Shown here: in pieces, positions 16,334 through 25,634 of the stretch | How the letters are laid out: each line of letters opens with the position of its first letter | Numbering within the stretch: the stretch's first letter is position 1 | Assembly (NCBI GenBank): GCA_009786535.1 | Contig: WQRX01000026.1 | Location: 1-50,083 of the forward strand | Length of the DNA stretch: 50,083 bases | Reading direction: 5' to 3' | DNA from: Defluviitaleaceae bacterium | Lineage (GTDB): Bacteria > Bacillota > Clostridia > Lachnospirales > WQUN01 | Program-made: the position numbers and the translations under genes | The notes under the pieces: model-generated | What the model saw: the letters and a program-made list of their open reading frames with translations, nothing else | The model's database searches: none | What the model was told of the DNA's origin: nothing

Positions 16334-19300
16334 TCACGCTGCTTCATCCTCAATAAACTTTACGCTTACCAACTTGCTTACGCCTTGCTCTTGCATGGTG
16401 ACGCCGTACAGGTGGTCGGCGGCTTCCATCGTGCCTTTACGATGGGTGATGATGATGAACTGCGTGCCGTCGGAATAATCCTGTAGGAATTTGGCGAAAC
16501 GTGCTACATTTGCGTCGTCCAGCGCGGACTCAATTTCGTCAAGTACGCAGAATGGCGAAGGCTTCAAACGCAAAATAGCGAAAAGCAGTGCAATAGCCGT
16601 GAGCGCGCGCTCGCCGCCCGAAAGCAGTAACAGTGTTTGTAGCGCCTTGCCCGGGGGCTGGGCGGTGATTTCTATGCCCGATTCCAGCAGGTTTGCCTCA
16701 TCGGTTAGGCGTAAGGATGCCGTACCGCCGCCAAACATTTCGCGGAAAACTTCGTTGAAATGGTAGGTGATTTGTGTAAATTGGGCAAGAAATTGTTCTT
16801 CCATTTGCGCGGTTAGCTGGGCAATAAGGTCGGCAAGCGCCTCTTCGGCTTTTAAAATGTCGTCGTGCTGGGCGCTGAGGAAGTCGTGCCGCGTTTTTAC
16901 CTGCTTATACGCCTCAATTGCGCCGATGTTTACGCCCGAAAGGGCGGCAAGTTCTGCCCGCAGTTGCTGGCTTTCGCGGCGGAGTGTGGATTCGTCTATG
17001 TCATCGCGCTTGTGGGACAGGGCTTGCTGGTAGGTAAGCTCGTATTCCTCCCAAATTTCGTTGTGCAGGCGGTGCCCGTTTTGGTGAAGCTGCTCTTTGC
17101 GCATTTCTAAGCGCGTAAGTTCCTTTTCCAGCAAGGATGATTCATCGGATTGACTGCGTTCGTCCGCTTCTACACGGGCGATGGCTTCGTCCAGTTGTGT
17201 CTTGGTAGCCTCGGCGGATTTTACGGCGTTGCGGGCTTCGTCTTGGCGGTTGAAAAGGTTGGATAGCGCTGTCGATAATGAAATAAGTGTAGCTTTATTA
17301 GCCTCCGCTTTGCGCACCGCGGATTCAATTTCTTCAAGTAGCGTGCGTTTTTCTTCGGTCAATACAAATTTTTCCCGTTCTAATCGCGAAATGTTAGCAA
17401 TAGCGGCGTTTTTCCACTCGGTGTTCCGTCCAATTTCTACGCGCAATTCGGTGAGTGCGTCGCTTTCTTCGTTAAACTGCGTGCGTTTTTCCGCAAGCCG
17501 GCGCTGGAAGTCTTCCAGTCGTGCGTTAGCCGCGTCAAGCTCGCGCTCTTGTTCCTGCTGCGCTTGTTTGGCTTGGCGAATGGCGGCATTTGTTTCCACC
17601 AGCTTATCCATAATGGCGTCATTTTCTTCATTATATGTGGTGCTGGATTGGCGAAGTGCTTCCAGTCCTTGCGACACAAGGTCGCATTTTTCCCCTAACG
17701 ATTTGGCCTCTACATGCAGGGATTGTGCGCGTGTGCGGGCGCGGTGAAGAGCCTCTTCGGTTGCGGCAGTTTTATTTGCCTCGCTTGTACGTGCGGTTGC
17801 AAGTGCGTTAAACGTCCTTTCCAGAGAAATAATTTGCTCCGCAAGCTCGGAAAGTTGGCGCGGGCGACCAATAATCCCGCCTTGACCGCGCTGCATACTG
17901 CCCCCTGTCATACTACCTCCAGGGGAAAGGCGCTCGCCTTCTAACGTAACCAGTTTATAGGAATAACGGAATTTGCGGTGTATCGCAGAGGCATTGTCAA
18001 GGTTGTCCACAATAATAATGTCGCCAAGCAACTGCGCGATAACGTCTGCATATGCGTTGTCGCAGTTTACAAGGTCGGCGGCAACACCAATATAACCGGC
18101 CTCATTTCGTAACCGCGCAGTATCAAGTATTCTTCCTTTAACCGCTGTGAGGGGCAAAAAAGTTGCTCGCCCTTCACGGGATTGCTTGAGAAATTCAATG
18201 GCACGTTTTGCGTCATCTTCTGTTTTGGTGATGATGTTTTGCGCAGCACCCCCCAGCGCAATTTCTATGGCAATTTCATAGCCATCGGGTACGCCAATGA
18301 GCTCGCCCACCGCGCCGCATATGCCCGCGAAGTTAGGGTCGGTTTCCCGCTTGCGTAAAATAGATTTTACACTGCGATAATAACCTTCATGCTGATTCTG
18401 CAAGTCGGAAAGCGCGCGATGCTTACCGCGGGCGGCGGTTAGGCTTTCCTGCGCTTTGCGGTAGTCGCGTTCGATTTCTTGCAATTCATTATTCAATTTA
18501 ATGAGCGCACGATTATAGGCTTCTACCTGTGCGTCGGCTTTTTCGGCTTCCTCGGTGCGGGTGCGTTGGATTTCCTTCAGCTCTTCAAGTGTTTTTACTT
18601 GCGCTTCAATATTCTCTTCTACTTGCTCGATGTTAGCGTCTAGTTTTTCTTTATCCTCTTCCAGCCGTTGATAGCGATTTTCGGCATCAAGTACTTTTGC
18701 TTTATATTCGGAAACGGTGTAGCCCTGGGCGAGAATTTCTTGGTTGTGGGCGGCTAAGGCGGCGGCGGACTCTTCTTCCTCGCTTTCAAACTGGGCGGAA
18801 CGGTCTTGCTGGCTTTCCACTTGCGCATTCAAATTTGCCAGCGTGGCTTCGGCTTTTTCGCGAATTTCTTCTTCTCTTATACGTTCTTCCTCGCGTTCAA
18901 TTAACGTGGCGGCGCGCTTATCGACTTCGCCGCGCAGGCGGATTTGGTCGGTTACGAGCTGCTCTGCTTGGCTTTCCAACAAATTGCGCTCGCCTGTTTT
19001 ATGTTCGATGGCGGTGGTCGCTTCCAGCAGTGTTTCGTTGGCGCGGCGGTAGCGGCTGTCCGCTTCTACGGCTTGGGTTTTTAAGGATTCCTCCGCTTCG
19101 CGGGCGAGAGCTAAACGGCTTTTACCGTCTGCCGTTTGCGCCAATGCAGTGGTGAGGGCTTCCTCTGTCTTTTCCAGTTCCGTTTCAATTTTTTGCACTT
19201 CAGTGAGGAAAATGTTGATATGCGTTTCTTTGTACTGGTCGCGCAGGGCTAAATAACGCCGCGCGTCTTCGGATTGTTGCTCCAATGGTTCCATTTGTTC

Positions 19301-19897
19301 TTCCAATTCGGCGATGATATCGGTTACACGGGCGCGGTTTTGCTGCTCGCGTGATAGCTTGGTGAGCGTTTCGTGGCGGCGGGCTTTAAACTTGCTGATA
19401 CCTGCCGCTTCTTCGAAGATATGCCTGCGTTCCTCGCTTTTGGCGCTCAAAATTTCGTCCACGCGCCCTTGCCCGATAATTGAGTACCCATCGCGCCCGA
19501 TGCCCGTGTCCATAAAAAGTTGCTGGATATCCTTTAAGCGGCAGGGCGTGCCGTTGATGGCGTACTCACTTTCCCCCGAGCGGTATACGCGACGGGTAAC
19601 GGAAACTTCGGGCGTGTTCATATCCAGACCGTTGTCGGAATTGTCGATACGCATAACAATTTCCGCAAACCCTTGGGGCTTGCGGTGTGCCGTACCTGCG
19701 AAGATAATATCTTCCATTTTTGTGCCGCGCAGTTGTTTAGCCGATTGCTCGCCAAGCACCCAACGCATGGCGTCGGCGATGTTAGACTTGCCGCTGCCAT
19801 TTGGACCAACCACGGCGTTTAAGCCTTCGCCGAAACTAAGTTGTGTACGCTCGGCAAAAGACTTGAACCCTGCCAGCTCTAATTTTTTTAGATGCAA
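16334..19897 (-). CDS. smc: Chromosome segregation protein SMC
   Basis: Condensin ATPase of 1187 residues. N-terminal head: FKSFAERTQL and Walker A VGPNGSGKSNIADAMRWVLG. Two long coiled-coil arms flank a hinge around residues 515-660 (GICGAVGELIGVPDGYEIAI, later GGSMTGGSMQRGQGGIIGR). C-terminal head: ABC signature LLLLSGGERALTAIALLFAI and Walker B FCVLDEIESALDDANV. It would form the SMC-ScpAB complex that organises and separates chromosomes; scpA and scpB are not in this window. The ATG at 19897 follows AAGGGGA. Divergent from the small P-loop gene, with 86 nt between starts. Confidence 0.98.
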   Translation of the reverse strand: MHLKKLELAGFKSFAERTQLSFGEGLNAVVGPNGSGKSNIADAMRWVLGEQSAKQLRGTKMEDIIFAGTAHRKPQGFAEIVMRIDNSDNGLDMNTPEVSVTRRVYRSGESEYAINGTPCRLKDIQQLFMDTGIGRDGYSIIGQGRVDEILSAKSEERRHIFEEAAGISKFKARRHETLTKLSREQQNRARVTDIIAELEEQMEPLEQQSEDARRYLALRDQYKETHINIFLTEVQKIETELEKTEEALTTALAQTADGKSRLALAREAEESLKTQAVEADSRYRRANETLLEATTAIEHKTGERNLLESQAEQLVTDQIRLRGEVDKRAATLIEREEERIREEEIREKAEATLANLNAQVESQQDRSAQFESEEEESAAALAAHNQEILAQGYTVSEYKAKVLDAENRYQRLEEDKEKLDANIEQVEENIEAQVKTLEELKEIQRTRTEEAEKADAQVEAYNRALIKLNNELQEIERDYRKAQESLTAARGKHRALSDLQNQHEGYYRSVKSILRKRETDPNFAGICGAVGELIGVPDGYEIAIEIALGGAAQNIITKTEDDAKRAIEFLKQSREGRATFLPLTAVKGRILDTARLRNEAGYIGVAADLVNCDNAYADVIAQLLGDIIIVDNLDNASAIHRKFRYSYKLVTLEGERLSPGGSMTGGSMQRGQGGIIGRPRQLSELAEQIISLERTFNALATARTSEANKTAATEEALHRARTRAQSLHVEAKSLGEKCDLVSQGLEALRQSSTTYNEENDAIMDKLVETNAAIRQAKQAQQEQERELDAANARLEDFQRRLAEKRTQFNEESDALTELRVEIGRNTEWKNAAIANISRLEREKFVLTEEKRTLLEEIESAVRKAEANKATLISLSTALSNLFNRQDEARNAVKSAEATKTQLDEAIARVEADERSQSDESSLLEKELTRLEMRKEQLHQNGHRLHNEIWEEYELTYQQALSHKRDDIDESTLRRESQQLRAELAALSGVNIGAIEAYKQVKTRHDFLSAQHDDILKAEEALADLIAQLTAQMEEQFLAQFTQITYHFNEVFREMFGGGTASLRLTDEANLLESGIEITAQPPGKALQTLLLLSGGERALTAIALLFAILRLKPSPFCVLDEIESALDDANVARFAKFLQDYSDGTQFIIITHRKGTMEAADHLYGVTMQEQGVSKLVSVKFIEDEAA

Positions 19898-19983
19898 TTT
19901 TATTTCCCCTTGTGTTTACCGCAAAGGATTATGCTATAATACGACGCATAAGGCAAGTACATTTAATTTTGGAGGTAAAAAAT

Positions 19984-20397
19984 ATGGTAAAATTTATGGC
20001 AGGTCAAAAGGGTCAAGGAAAGACCCGCAAGCTCATTGAAATGGCAAACGAAGCGCTAAAAACCGCCGACGGTCACCTTGTGTACATTGACGATGACCGC
20101 CGCCATTCGCGTGAAGTTGACCGCGATATTCGCTTTGTAGAATCGGGTAAGGGTGTGCTTTCCAACTACCGCGAATTTGTCGGCTTTATATTGGGCATTC
20201 TTTCCATGGATGGCGACGTAGAACACATTTACATCGACGGCTTGTGCAATGTAGTAAAAACACTAGATAACGAGGGCTTGTCTAAACTAACAAAAAAATT
20301 ACAAGATATTTCACGACGCGATGAGGTATCCTTTACCATTAGCATAAATTTAGAGCCAAGCGAATTGCCTGAGGAGATTAAGGGGCTGCTGATTTAA
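19984..20397 (+). CDS. Small P-loop protein of unknown function
   Basis: A 137-residue protein whose N terminus MVKFMAGQKGQGKTRKLIEM is a Walker A-type loop. It continues with VYIDDDRRHSREVDRDIRFV and HIYIDGLCNV, where an acidic residue follows a beta strand as in a Walker B. No other domain is seen. The start at 19984 is set by GGAGGT upstream; TATAAT at 19935-19940 is a likely -10 element. Proteins like this occur widely in Clostridia with unhelpful annotations. Its position head-to-head with smc is suggestive only. Confidence 0.75.
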   Translation: MVKFMAGQKGQGKTRKLIEMANEALKTADGHLVYIDDDRRHSREVDRDIRFVESGKGVLSNYREFVGFILGILSMDGDVEHIYIDGLCNVVKTLDNEGLSKLTKKLQDISRRDEVSFTISINLEPSELPEEIKGLLI

Positions 20398-20452
20398 GGT
20401 CAAGGGACTTAGGGTCAAGAGATTAAAACCGCCTTCGGCGACGAGTTTTTTT
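20396..20452 (+). terminator. Post-stop repeat (copy C) with intrinsic terminator
   Basis: Directly after the P-loop gene stop: AAGGTCAAGGGACTTAG, then GGTCAAGAGATTAAA (20413-20427), then the hairpin CGCC-TTC-GGCG (20430-20440) and a T-run (20446-20452). The core matches copies B, D and C'. Confidence 0.6.
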
Positions 20453-20467
20453 GGGGAAAAATAACAC

Positions 20468-20504
20468 ACCGCGCCCCCATGGTTCTGCATTTAATCCCTC
20501 GACC
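20468..20504 (-). repeat. Post-stop repeat, copy C'
   Basis: On the minus strand: GGTCGAGGGATTAAA (20504-20490), then CCATGGGGGCGCGG. The repeat starts inside folD, so the last residues (GRSRD) and the TAA stop are supplied by the repeat itself. It faces copy C. Confidence 0.6.
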
Positions 20505-21333
20505 TTCCCAACGCGGCATTCAGCGTATTTCGCATTAGCATCGCGCGTGTCATGGGGCCTACGCCGCCCGGGACGGGGGTGATGTGTGATGCGATTTTTT
20601 TTACGGCTTCGAAGTCTACATCGCCGCGCAGGGTATCGCCTTCGCGGTTTATGCCTATGTCTATGACAACGGCGCTGGGTTTTACCATATCGGCGGTGAT
20701 TAGATTTACCTTGCCAACGGCGACGACAAGAATGTCGGCGTTGCGGGTGTGGCTGGCTAGGTTTTGGGTATAAATGTGGCAGGTGGTAACGGTGGCGTTA
20801 CGGGCGAGGAGCAACGTTGCCATGGGTTTTCCTACGATGTTGGACGCGCCAACCACTACGGCGTGCTTGCCCTGTGGGTCAATTTCGTAGGCATCCAGTA
20901 ATTCCATTACGCCTGCAGGGGTGCAGGGCAGAAAGGTTGGTGTGCTTCCCAGGTAAAAATTGCCCACGGTTAGCGGGTGGAAAGCGTCTACGTCCTTTTC
21001 GGGGGAAATGGCGTGAAGGACATTTTGCGGATTGTAGCCTTCGGGCAAGGGCATTTGTACAAGAATACCGCTAATTTCGGACTGTGTGTTAAGTTGATGG
21101 ATAAGCGAAATTAAACGCGCCTCGCCCAGAGTCGCGTCTACATGGTGTACGTGGCTTATTATGCCGCATTTTTCGCAGTCTTTGCGCTTGTTGTCTACGT
21201 ATACTTGGGATGCAGGGTCGTTGCCGACAAGAATTACCGCAAGTTCCGGCGGGGCGGGCAGGAGAATTGCCCGCTTTTTTACGTGAATGCGTATCCGCTT
21301 TGCCAAGGCGTTGCCGTCAAGAATTATCGCCAT
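20491..21333 (-). CDS. folD: Bifunctional methylene-THF dehydrogenase / methenyl-THF cyclohydrolase
   Basis: Interconverts 5,10-methylene-, methenyl- and 10-formyl-tetrahydrofolate with NADP. 280 residues, normal length. Motifs: VGNDPASQVYVDNKRKDCEK with the catalytic lysine region (YVxxKxK), GILVQMPLPEGYN, CTPAGVMELLD, VVVGASNIVGKPMA for NADP binding and ITPVPGGVGPMTRAMLMRNT at the C terminus. The ATG overlaps the upstream RDD-protein gene by 17 nt, so folD is the last gene of a seven-gene minus-strand operon; its metabolic role differs from that of its operon partners. Its last five codons lie in a dispersed repeat. Confidence 0.97.
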   Translation of the reverse strand: MAIILDGNALAKRIRIHVKKRAILLPAPPELAVILVGNDPASQVYVDNKRKDCEKCGIISHVHHVDATLGEARLISLIHQLNTQSEISGILVQMPLPEGYNPQNVLHAISPEKDVDAFHPLTVGNFYLGSTPTFLPCTPAGVMELLDAYEIDPQGKHAVVVGASNIVGKPMATLLLARNATVTTCHIYTQNLASHTRNADILVVAVGKVNLITADMVKPSAVVIDIGINREGDTLRGDVDFEAVKKIASHITPVPGGVGPMTRAMLMRNTLNAALGRSRD

Positions 21334-22012
21334 TTACTGCTACCTCCTCGATGGGGGTATTTTTTTGCGCGAAATATTCCGCAAGGCGTGCTTGTATGTT
21401 TGCCCCATTGTCGGGCAGTTCGTTTTTTCTGCGTTGCCACATTTCAATGATTAGACGTTCTTGCGGGGTGAGAGCGAGTGCGTAATTTGCCAGAAAATCG
21501 GGTGTGCCGTAGGATGGCGGCGTTAGTGACGGCGCAGTTGCGGGCTGTTCGCTTACTACAACGGTCCCCGCTGCCATGTCGCCCAGGCGCTTGTGCAGTT
21601 TGGAAAACATTATTGTAAAAACGCCGATGTACATCATGTCTATTGAAGCGCGGAATAACGCGCGTACAAGTACGTTTGCCAGTGTAAGTGGTTGCCCGTT
21701 TTCGCGGATAGCGCGCAGCCCGAAGATGCGCTTGCCAACGCTTTGCCCGTTCCATGCCATTTCGCATAGGCTAAAATAGCCGAAATGTATCACAAAATAG
21801 GTGATGAGAACCGCGCCAAGCGCCGCGCCGCTGGGAGTTGTGTTGCCTAAAATCCTGCGGTCGAAGCCCAGCAAAATAATGCCCGCCGCTAAGGCAATGG
21901 CAAGCAACTGTAGCGTAAAGTCAATAATAAATGCCGCAAGGCGCGAGCCGACCCCCGCCAGGCGGTATTCCAACTCAATATTGGCGGGGGTCAAAATCAC
22001 TATCGTTTTCAT
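21317..22012 (-). CDS. RDD-family integral membrane protein
   Basis: A 231-residue protein with the RDD signature: YRLAGVGSRLAAFIIDFTLQ at the N terminus, three or so membrane spans (LLAIALAAGIILLGF, LGAVLITYFVIHFGYFSL) and WNGQSVGKRIFGLRAI, then SKLHKRLGDMAAGTVVV. The C-terminal ~75 residues are soluble. RDD proteins often accompany MoxR/DUF58 loci, as here; the role is unknown, possibly transport or envelope related. One nt separates it from the DUF58 gene. Confidence 0.85.
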   Translation of the reverse strand: MKTIVILTPANIELEYRLAGVGSRLAAFIIDFTLQLLAIALAAGIILLGFDRRILGNTTPSGAALGAVLITYFVIHFGYFSLCEMAWNGQSVGKRIFGLRAIRENGQPLTLANVLVRALFRASIDMMYIGVFTIMFSKLHKRLGDMAAGTVVVSEQPATAPSLTPPSYGTPDFLANYALALTPQERLIIEMWQRRKNELPDNGANIQARLAEYFAQKNTPIEEVAVNGDNS

Positions 22013-22013
22013 G

Positions 22014-23342
22014 TTAGCCCCTCACAATCTGCATGTAGCGGTTTACCGCCGATATGGCAAAGCTTTCTGCGGTGCTTTCTACATTGGGGATACGCATTGC
22101 ATTCAGTTTGCGGAAAATACTGCGCCGTTCGGCGAGGAATTCCTGTGCCGTGTCGCGTAAAATTTCATCTTTGCGCCCGTGGGTTTGGGCTTGAGCCATT
22201 TCCTGCAGCCCTTCGTTTGCCATAAATACGACGATAGGCATATGCTTTTTCTTTAGCAGTGCAATGTGGGCAATAAGTTCTTCCGCTTCTTCCAAAATTT
22301 CAAAATCGGTGAAGATGAATACCAGCGAACGCCTTTTCTGCCGTTCGCACAGTGTGCGGAATGCACCTTCGTAATTGGCGGTTTGACGATTTCCTTCTAT
22401 GCCGTACAGCGTTTCCATTAGCGTATTTCTATGCCCTGCGCCCTTGCCCGGTTTAATGTGCGCGGTTACTTTTGCGTCAAAAGCAAGCAGCCCCGCTTGG
22501 TCGCCCTGCTGGTTTACAATGTCGCATAAAATGAGTGCTGCGTTAATAGCGTAGTCCAGCTTTTTGTAGCCGTTTACGCTGTAGCTCATGGGGCGCGCGC
22601 CGTCCAGCAGCACGTACACGGGCTGGTTACGTTCGATTTGATACTGATTTACGATAAATTTGCCTTCGCGGGCGGTGGCAGACCAGTTGATTTTGCGGTA
22701 ATCGTCGCCTTCTACGTAGGCGCGGAGCGACTCGAATTCTGCCCCGTTGCCGAATTGGCGTATCACCTTATCCCCCTGCGGAAGCAGACGGCTTTTTTGC
22801 ATCATTAAACGGTATTTTGAAAGGTCGCGCACGTTGGGGTACACCTTAAACGGCATTACACACGGGCGTGAGGTATGCTTTACGCAGAAGCCAAGCACAC
22901 CGCGGTAGCGCAGAAAAACGCGCTCAAAGGTAAACAACCCCCGCTTTGCGGGAATTACGGTGTAAGAAAATTCCCCATTTTCATTGGGATTTAGAAATCT
23001 AGTCATATCTTGCTTCGTTGTGGTGAAGAATCGTCCTGCGTCCCCCATGCCGCCCAGCGCCTGTACCCACAGGCGAAAGCGCGAACGGTTGCGAACGGTA
23101 AACGAAAGCGCATTCTCTGCTTTTACATATAGGTGTACGCCGTCGTCGTTTACGGCGTCCGTTGCCCATGTGACGTCAAAAATCTTGCCGTCGGGAGTAA
23201 TCATAATATCCAGCAATAAAAATCCCACCAGTAAAATGTTTGCGAACAAAAATGCATACAAATACCAGCCGAAGGGGTAAGCGGCTATTGTCGCAAGCGC
23301 CCCTATCAGCGCAAAGTACGGTACACGGCGTGTTACGCTCAT
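22014..23342 (-). CDS. DUF58 domain-containing protein
   Basis: A 442-residue protein. It starts with two membrane spans (about residues 8-48), then a beta-rich region, then the DUF58 core around residues 200-230: LRAYVEGDDYRKINWSATAR. A VWA-like fold follows (PVYVLLDGARPMSY, SLVFIFTDFEILEEAEELI). DUF58 proteins act with MoxR ATPases, probably as membrane-anchored partners in maturation of envelope or metal-dependent proteins. The start overlaps the MoxR stop by 4 nt, consistent with coupled expression. Confidence 0.88.
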   Translation of the reverse strand: MSVTRRVPYFALIGALATIAAYPFGWYLYAFLFANILLVGFLLLDIMITPDGKIFDVTWATDAVNDDGVHLYVKAENALSFTVRNRSRFRLWVQALGGMGDAGRFFTTTKQDMTRFLNPNENGEFSYTVIPAKRGLFTFERVFLRYRGVLGFCVKHTSRPCVMPFKVYPNVRDLSKYRLMMQKSRLLPQGDKVIRQFGNGAEFESLRAYVEGDDYRKINWSATAREGKFIVNQYQIERNQPVYVLLDGARPMSYSVNGYKKLDYAINAALILCDIVNQQGDQAGLLAFDAKVTAHIKPGKGAGHRNTLMETLYGIEGNRQTANYEGAFRTLCERQKRRSLVFIFTDFEILEEAEELIAHIALLKKKHMPIVVFMANEGLQEMAQAQTHGRKDEILRDTAQEFLAERRSIFRKLNAMRIPNVESTAESFAISAVNRYMQIVRG

Positions 23343-24283
23343 CGCGGTGCTTTTACCTGCTCCAGAATGGTTTCAATTACACCGTCGGTGGTGGTGCCTT
23401 CAATTTCCGATTCGGGGTTAAGCATGATGCGGTGGCGCAACACGGGTGCGGAAAGGAATCGCACATCGTCGGGGATTACAAAATCGCGCCCCTGCATGGC
23501 GGCGTAGGTTTTTGCCGCAAGCAACAGCGCAACGCTTCCGCGCGGGCTTGCGCCGTATTGTACCGCGCCCATACGGCGGGTCGTTTCCACTACGCTTACG
23601 ATATAATTAAAAAGCCCTTCCTCTACGGTGACGGCTTGTATTTCGCGCCGCGCTTCCAATATGTCGTGGGCGTAGGCGACGGGCTGCATGTTGGTTTCCG
23701 CCAATTTAGCCGCGTCAAAGCCTTGGTGATACATTTGTAAAAGCTGCTTTTCCGCCGCTACGCCCGGGTAGGTGAGCAGAATTTTCATCATAAAGCGGTC
23801 GGTTAACGCCTCGGGCAGGGGGTATGTGCCTTCGTATTCCACGGGATTTTGCGTTGCCATGACGAAAAACGGCTCGCTAAGCGTATGGGTTTCGCCGTCG
23901 ATGGTGATGGCGCGTTCTTCCATGACCTCCAGCAGTGCAGACTGAGTTTTGGGCGGGGTGCGGTTAATTTCGTCCGCGAGAAGCAGCTGCGTAAACAACG
24001 GTCCGCGCCGTAACTCAAACGCGCCTGTTTGCTGGTTAAAAATCTTGGTGCCCAGAATATCCGACGGCATTAAGTCCGCCGTAAACTGCACGCGCTTGCA
24101 ATCCACGCCCACCGTACGCGCAAGGGAACGCGCCCAAAGCGTTTTTGCCAAGCCCGGTACGCCCTCCAAAAGCACATGCCCGCCCGCAAATAATGCGACT
24201 AAGGCAAGCTCTGTCATTGCTTCCTGGTTTAATACATAGCTGTTAATCTGCCCTTTTATCCTATCCGCTAAATCCTTTAACAT
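23339..24283 (-). CDS. MoxR-family AAA+ ATPase
   Basis: A 314-residue chaperone-like ATPase. Walker A lies in GHVLLEGVPGLAKTLWARSL, Walker B and the following motif in LLADEINRTPPKTQSALLEV, and sensor 1 in FFVMATQNPVEYEGTYPLPE. The C-terminal lid holds DVRFLSAPVLRHRI. MoxR proteins help activate partner complexes, typically with the neighbouring DUF58 protein. Fourth gene of the operon, 15 nt after the DUF4350 gene. Confidence 0.93.
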   Translation of the reverse strand: MLKDLADRIKGQINSYVLNQEAMTELALVALFAGGHVLLEGVPGLAKTLWARSLARTVGVDCKRVQFTADLMPSDILGTKIFNQQTGAFELRRGPLFTQLLLADEINRTPPKTQSALLEVMEERAITIDGETHTLSEPFFVMATQNPVEYEGTYPLPEALTDRFMMKILLTYPGVAAEKQLLQMYHQGFDAAKLAETNMQPVAYAHDILEARREIQAVTVEEGLFNYIVSVVETTRRMGAVQYGASPRGSVALLLAAKTYAAMQGRDFVIPDDVRFLSAPVLRHRIMLNPESEIEGTTTDGVIETILEQVKAPR

Positions 24284-24298
24284 AATATCCTCCGTAAA

Positions 24299-25036
24299 TT
24301 AAAGTTTGTAGTACAACCGCGCCAGTGCGCGCACTTGTTCGTTTTCTTCCCGCTCTACCTCTTCGTACAACGGTACGGCGCGCCCGAAGCGCTTGCCTAC
24401 ATGCCATAACATGGCAAGCGCAGCTACGCAGAGTTGGACAATAACTAAGCGTATTACCAGCGGCAGCTGCGAGAAAAATGTCTGCGGGGGGCGTATGCCG
24501 TAATAGTAGACAGGGAAAACGATACGCTCCGCATTCCACGCGGTAAGGATGCTGTGCAATGCTTCCGCCGGGGCAGCGTTGTGCATAAGCTGCGCATTCG
24601 CAAGGTCGCGTGCTTGCCCCGTTACGATAGCGCCAAAGCCCTCGCGATGGTACGCGAAGCCGTTAATCCTATGCGGGGGCGTATGGGTTAGTATCGCGTC
24701 CATGATGTTGTGACCGTTCTGCAGGAGAATAAGCCGCCCGCCGCGGCGCACCCATTCCAATATTTCCTCCGCCATTTCCAAGGAAATATGCGGGTTGCTT
24801 GGCTGAATAATAACGTACACATGGCGCGGGTCGGTGGTTGCGGTAAGGGGCGCGTAGCCAAAACGTACGGGCTTACCCATATGACGCAGTGTATCGTAGA
24901 AAAGGCTCGCTCCCATTTCGTTGGTGGTGAAGGGCGCATAGGTCGGACCGCCATCGTCCTCGTTTTGCACAAAGGTGATGATAACCGAAACCAGCACAAT
25001 AAGCACGAGTATGAAAATTTTGCCCCGCCTAGCCAT
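24299..25036 (-). CDS. DUF4350-type membrane-anchored protein
   Basis: A 245-residue protein with an N-terminal membrane anchor (IFILVLIVLVSVIITFV), then a domain beginning FTTNEMGASLFYDTLRHMGK, and ILEWVRRGGRLILLQNGHNI, as in DUF4350 proteins of MoxR loci. A second hydrophobic segment (VIRLVIVQLCVAALAMLWHV) precedes a basic C-terminal tail. It overlaps the upstream DUF4129 gene by 8 nt. Probably acts with MoxR/DUF58; biochemical role unknown. Confidence 0.75.
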   Translation of the reverse strand: MARRGKIFILVLIVLVSVIITFVQNEDDGGPTYAPFTTNEMGASLFYDTLRHMGKPVRFGYAPLTATTDPRHVYVIIQPSNPHISLEMAEEILEWVRRGGRLILLQNGHNIMDAILTHTPPHRINGFAYHREGFGAIVTGQARDLANAQLMHNAAPAEALHSILTAWNAERIVFPVYYYGIRPPQTFFSQLPLVIRLVIVQLCVAALAMLWHVGKRFGRAVPLYEEVEREENEQVRALARLYYKL

Positions 25037-25634
25037 ATAATTTTTCCCCCGCTGTGTGGTAGTGCGTGAGTATATCGTCGCTAATTTCCTTATAGCCGTA
25101 CCACGCTAAATGGTAGGTATTTGCCATGTCTGTGAAGGGCGAAGCCAAATCAGACCGGGCTTGCTTTAACTGCCGAAGGATTACCGCATTGGTTGCCGAC
25201 GGGCTAATGTGTATTAACGCCTGCTCGTTTAAGGATAATAGCGCGGCGATGTAGCGGTAACGGATAGCGGTGCGGCGGTCGGTAGCATTATCGCTAAGGG
25301 AGAGCAGGTCGCTAACGGTATAATCGCGGTTGCGTAACTCCTCGAATATATCGGATAAATCGTGTGTCTTGGGTTTGCGCTTTTGTAGGAAGATGCGTAC
25401 AAGCACAAAAATGCTCGCAAGTACTAAAATCCCCCCCACGATAGCAAAAAGAAGGGGAATAATACGCCCATCGCCCGTACCTTGGGGCAAAGTGAAGTCA
25501 AATCGGTTTAAAATTGAGTCGATTAACCGATTTAACTGGTCGATTATCATTTCCCGCAAATTGCGGGTGCGCCCCGTCAGGCGGTCATATCGGCGGGTTT
25601 GTAAGACCGCGTTCATTGCATCGTTAAATGTCAT
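25029..25634 (-). CDS. DUF4129 domain-containing protein
   Basis: A 201-residue protein with one membrane span (IPLLFAIVGGILVLASIFVL, about residues 60-80) and a cytoplasmic C-terminal domain. That domain's end, SATNAVILRQLKQ followed by FTDMANTYHLAWYGYKEIS, matches the DUF4129 pattern. Normally found with MoxR and DUF58, as here. The start overlaps the upstream membrane-protein gene by 11 nt. Confidence 0.75.
   Translation of the reverse strand: MTFNDAMNAVLQTRRYDRLTGRTRNLREMIIDQLNRLIDSILNRFDFTLPQGTGDGRIIPLLFAIVGGILVLASIFVLVRIFLQKRKPKTHDLSDIFEELRNRDYTVSDLLSLSDNATDRRTAIRYRYIAALLSLNEQALIHISPSATNAVILRQLKQARSDLASPFTDMANTYHLAWYGYKEISDDILTHYHTAGEKLYG

Noticed and set aside
16491..19155. Several plus-strand open frames inside smc
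   Set aside because: They are low-complexity complements of the coiled-coil coding sequence, with no ribosome binding sites or recognisable proteins.
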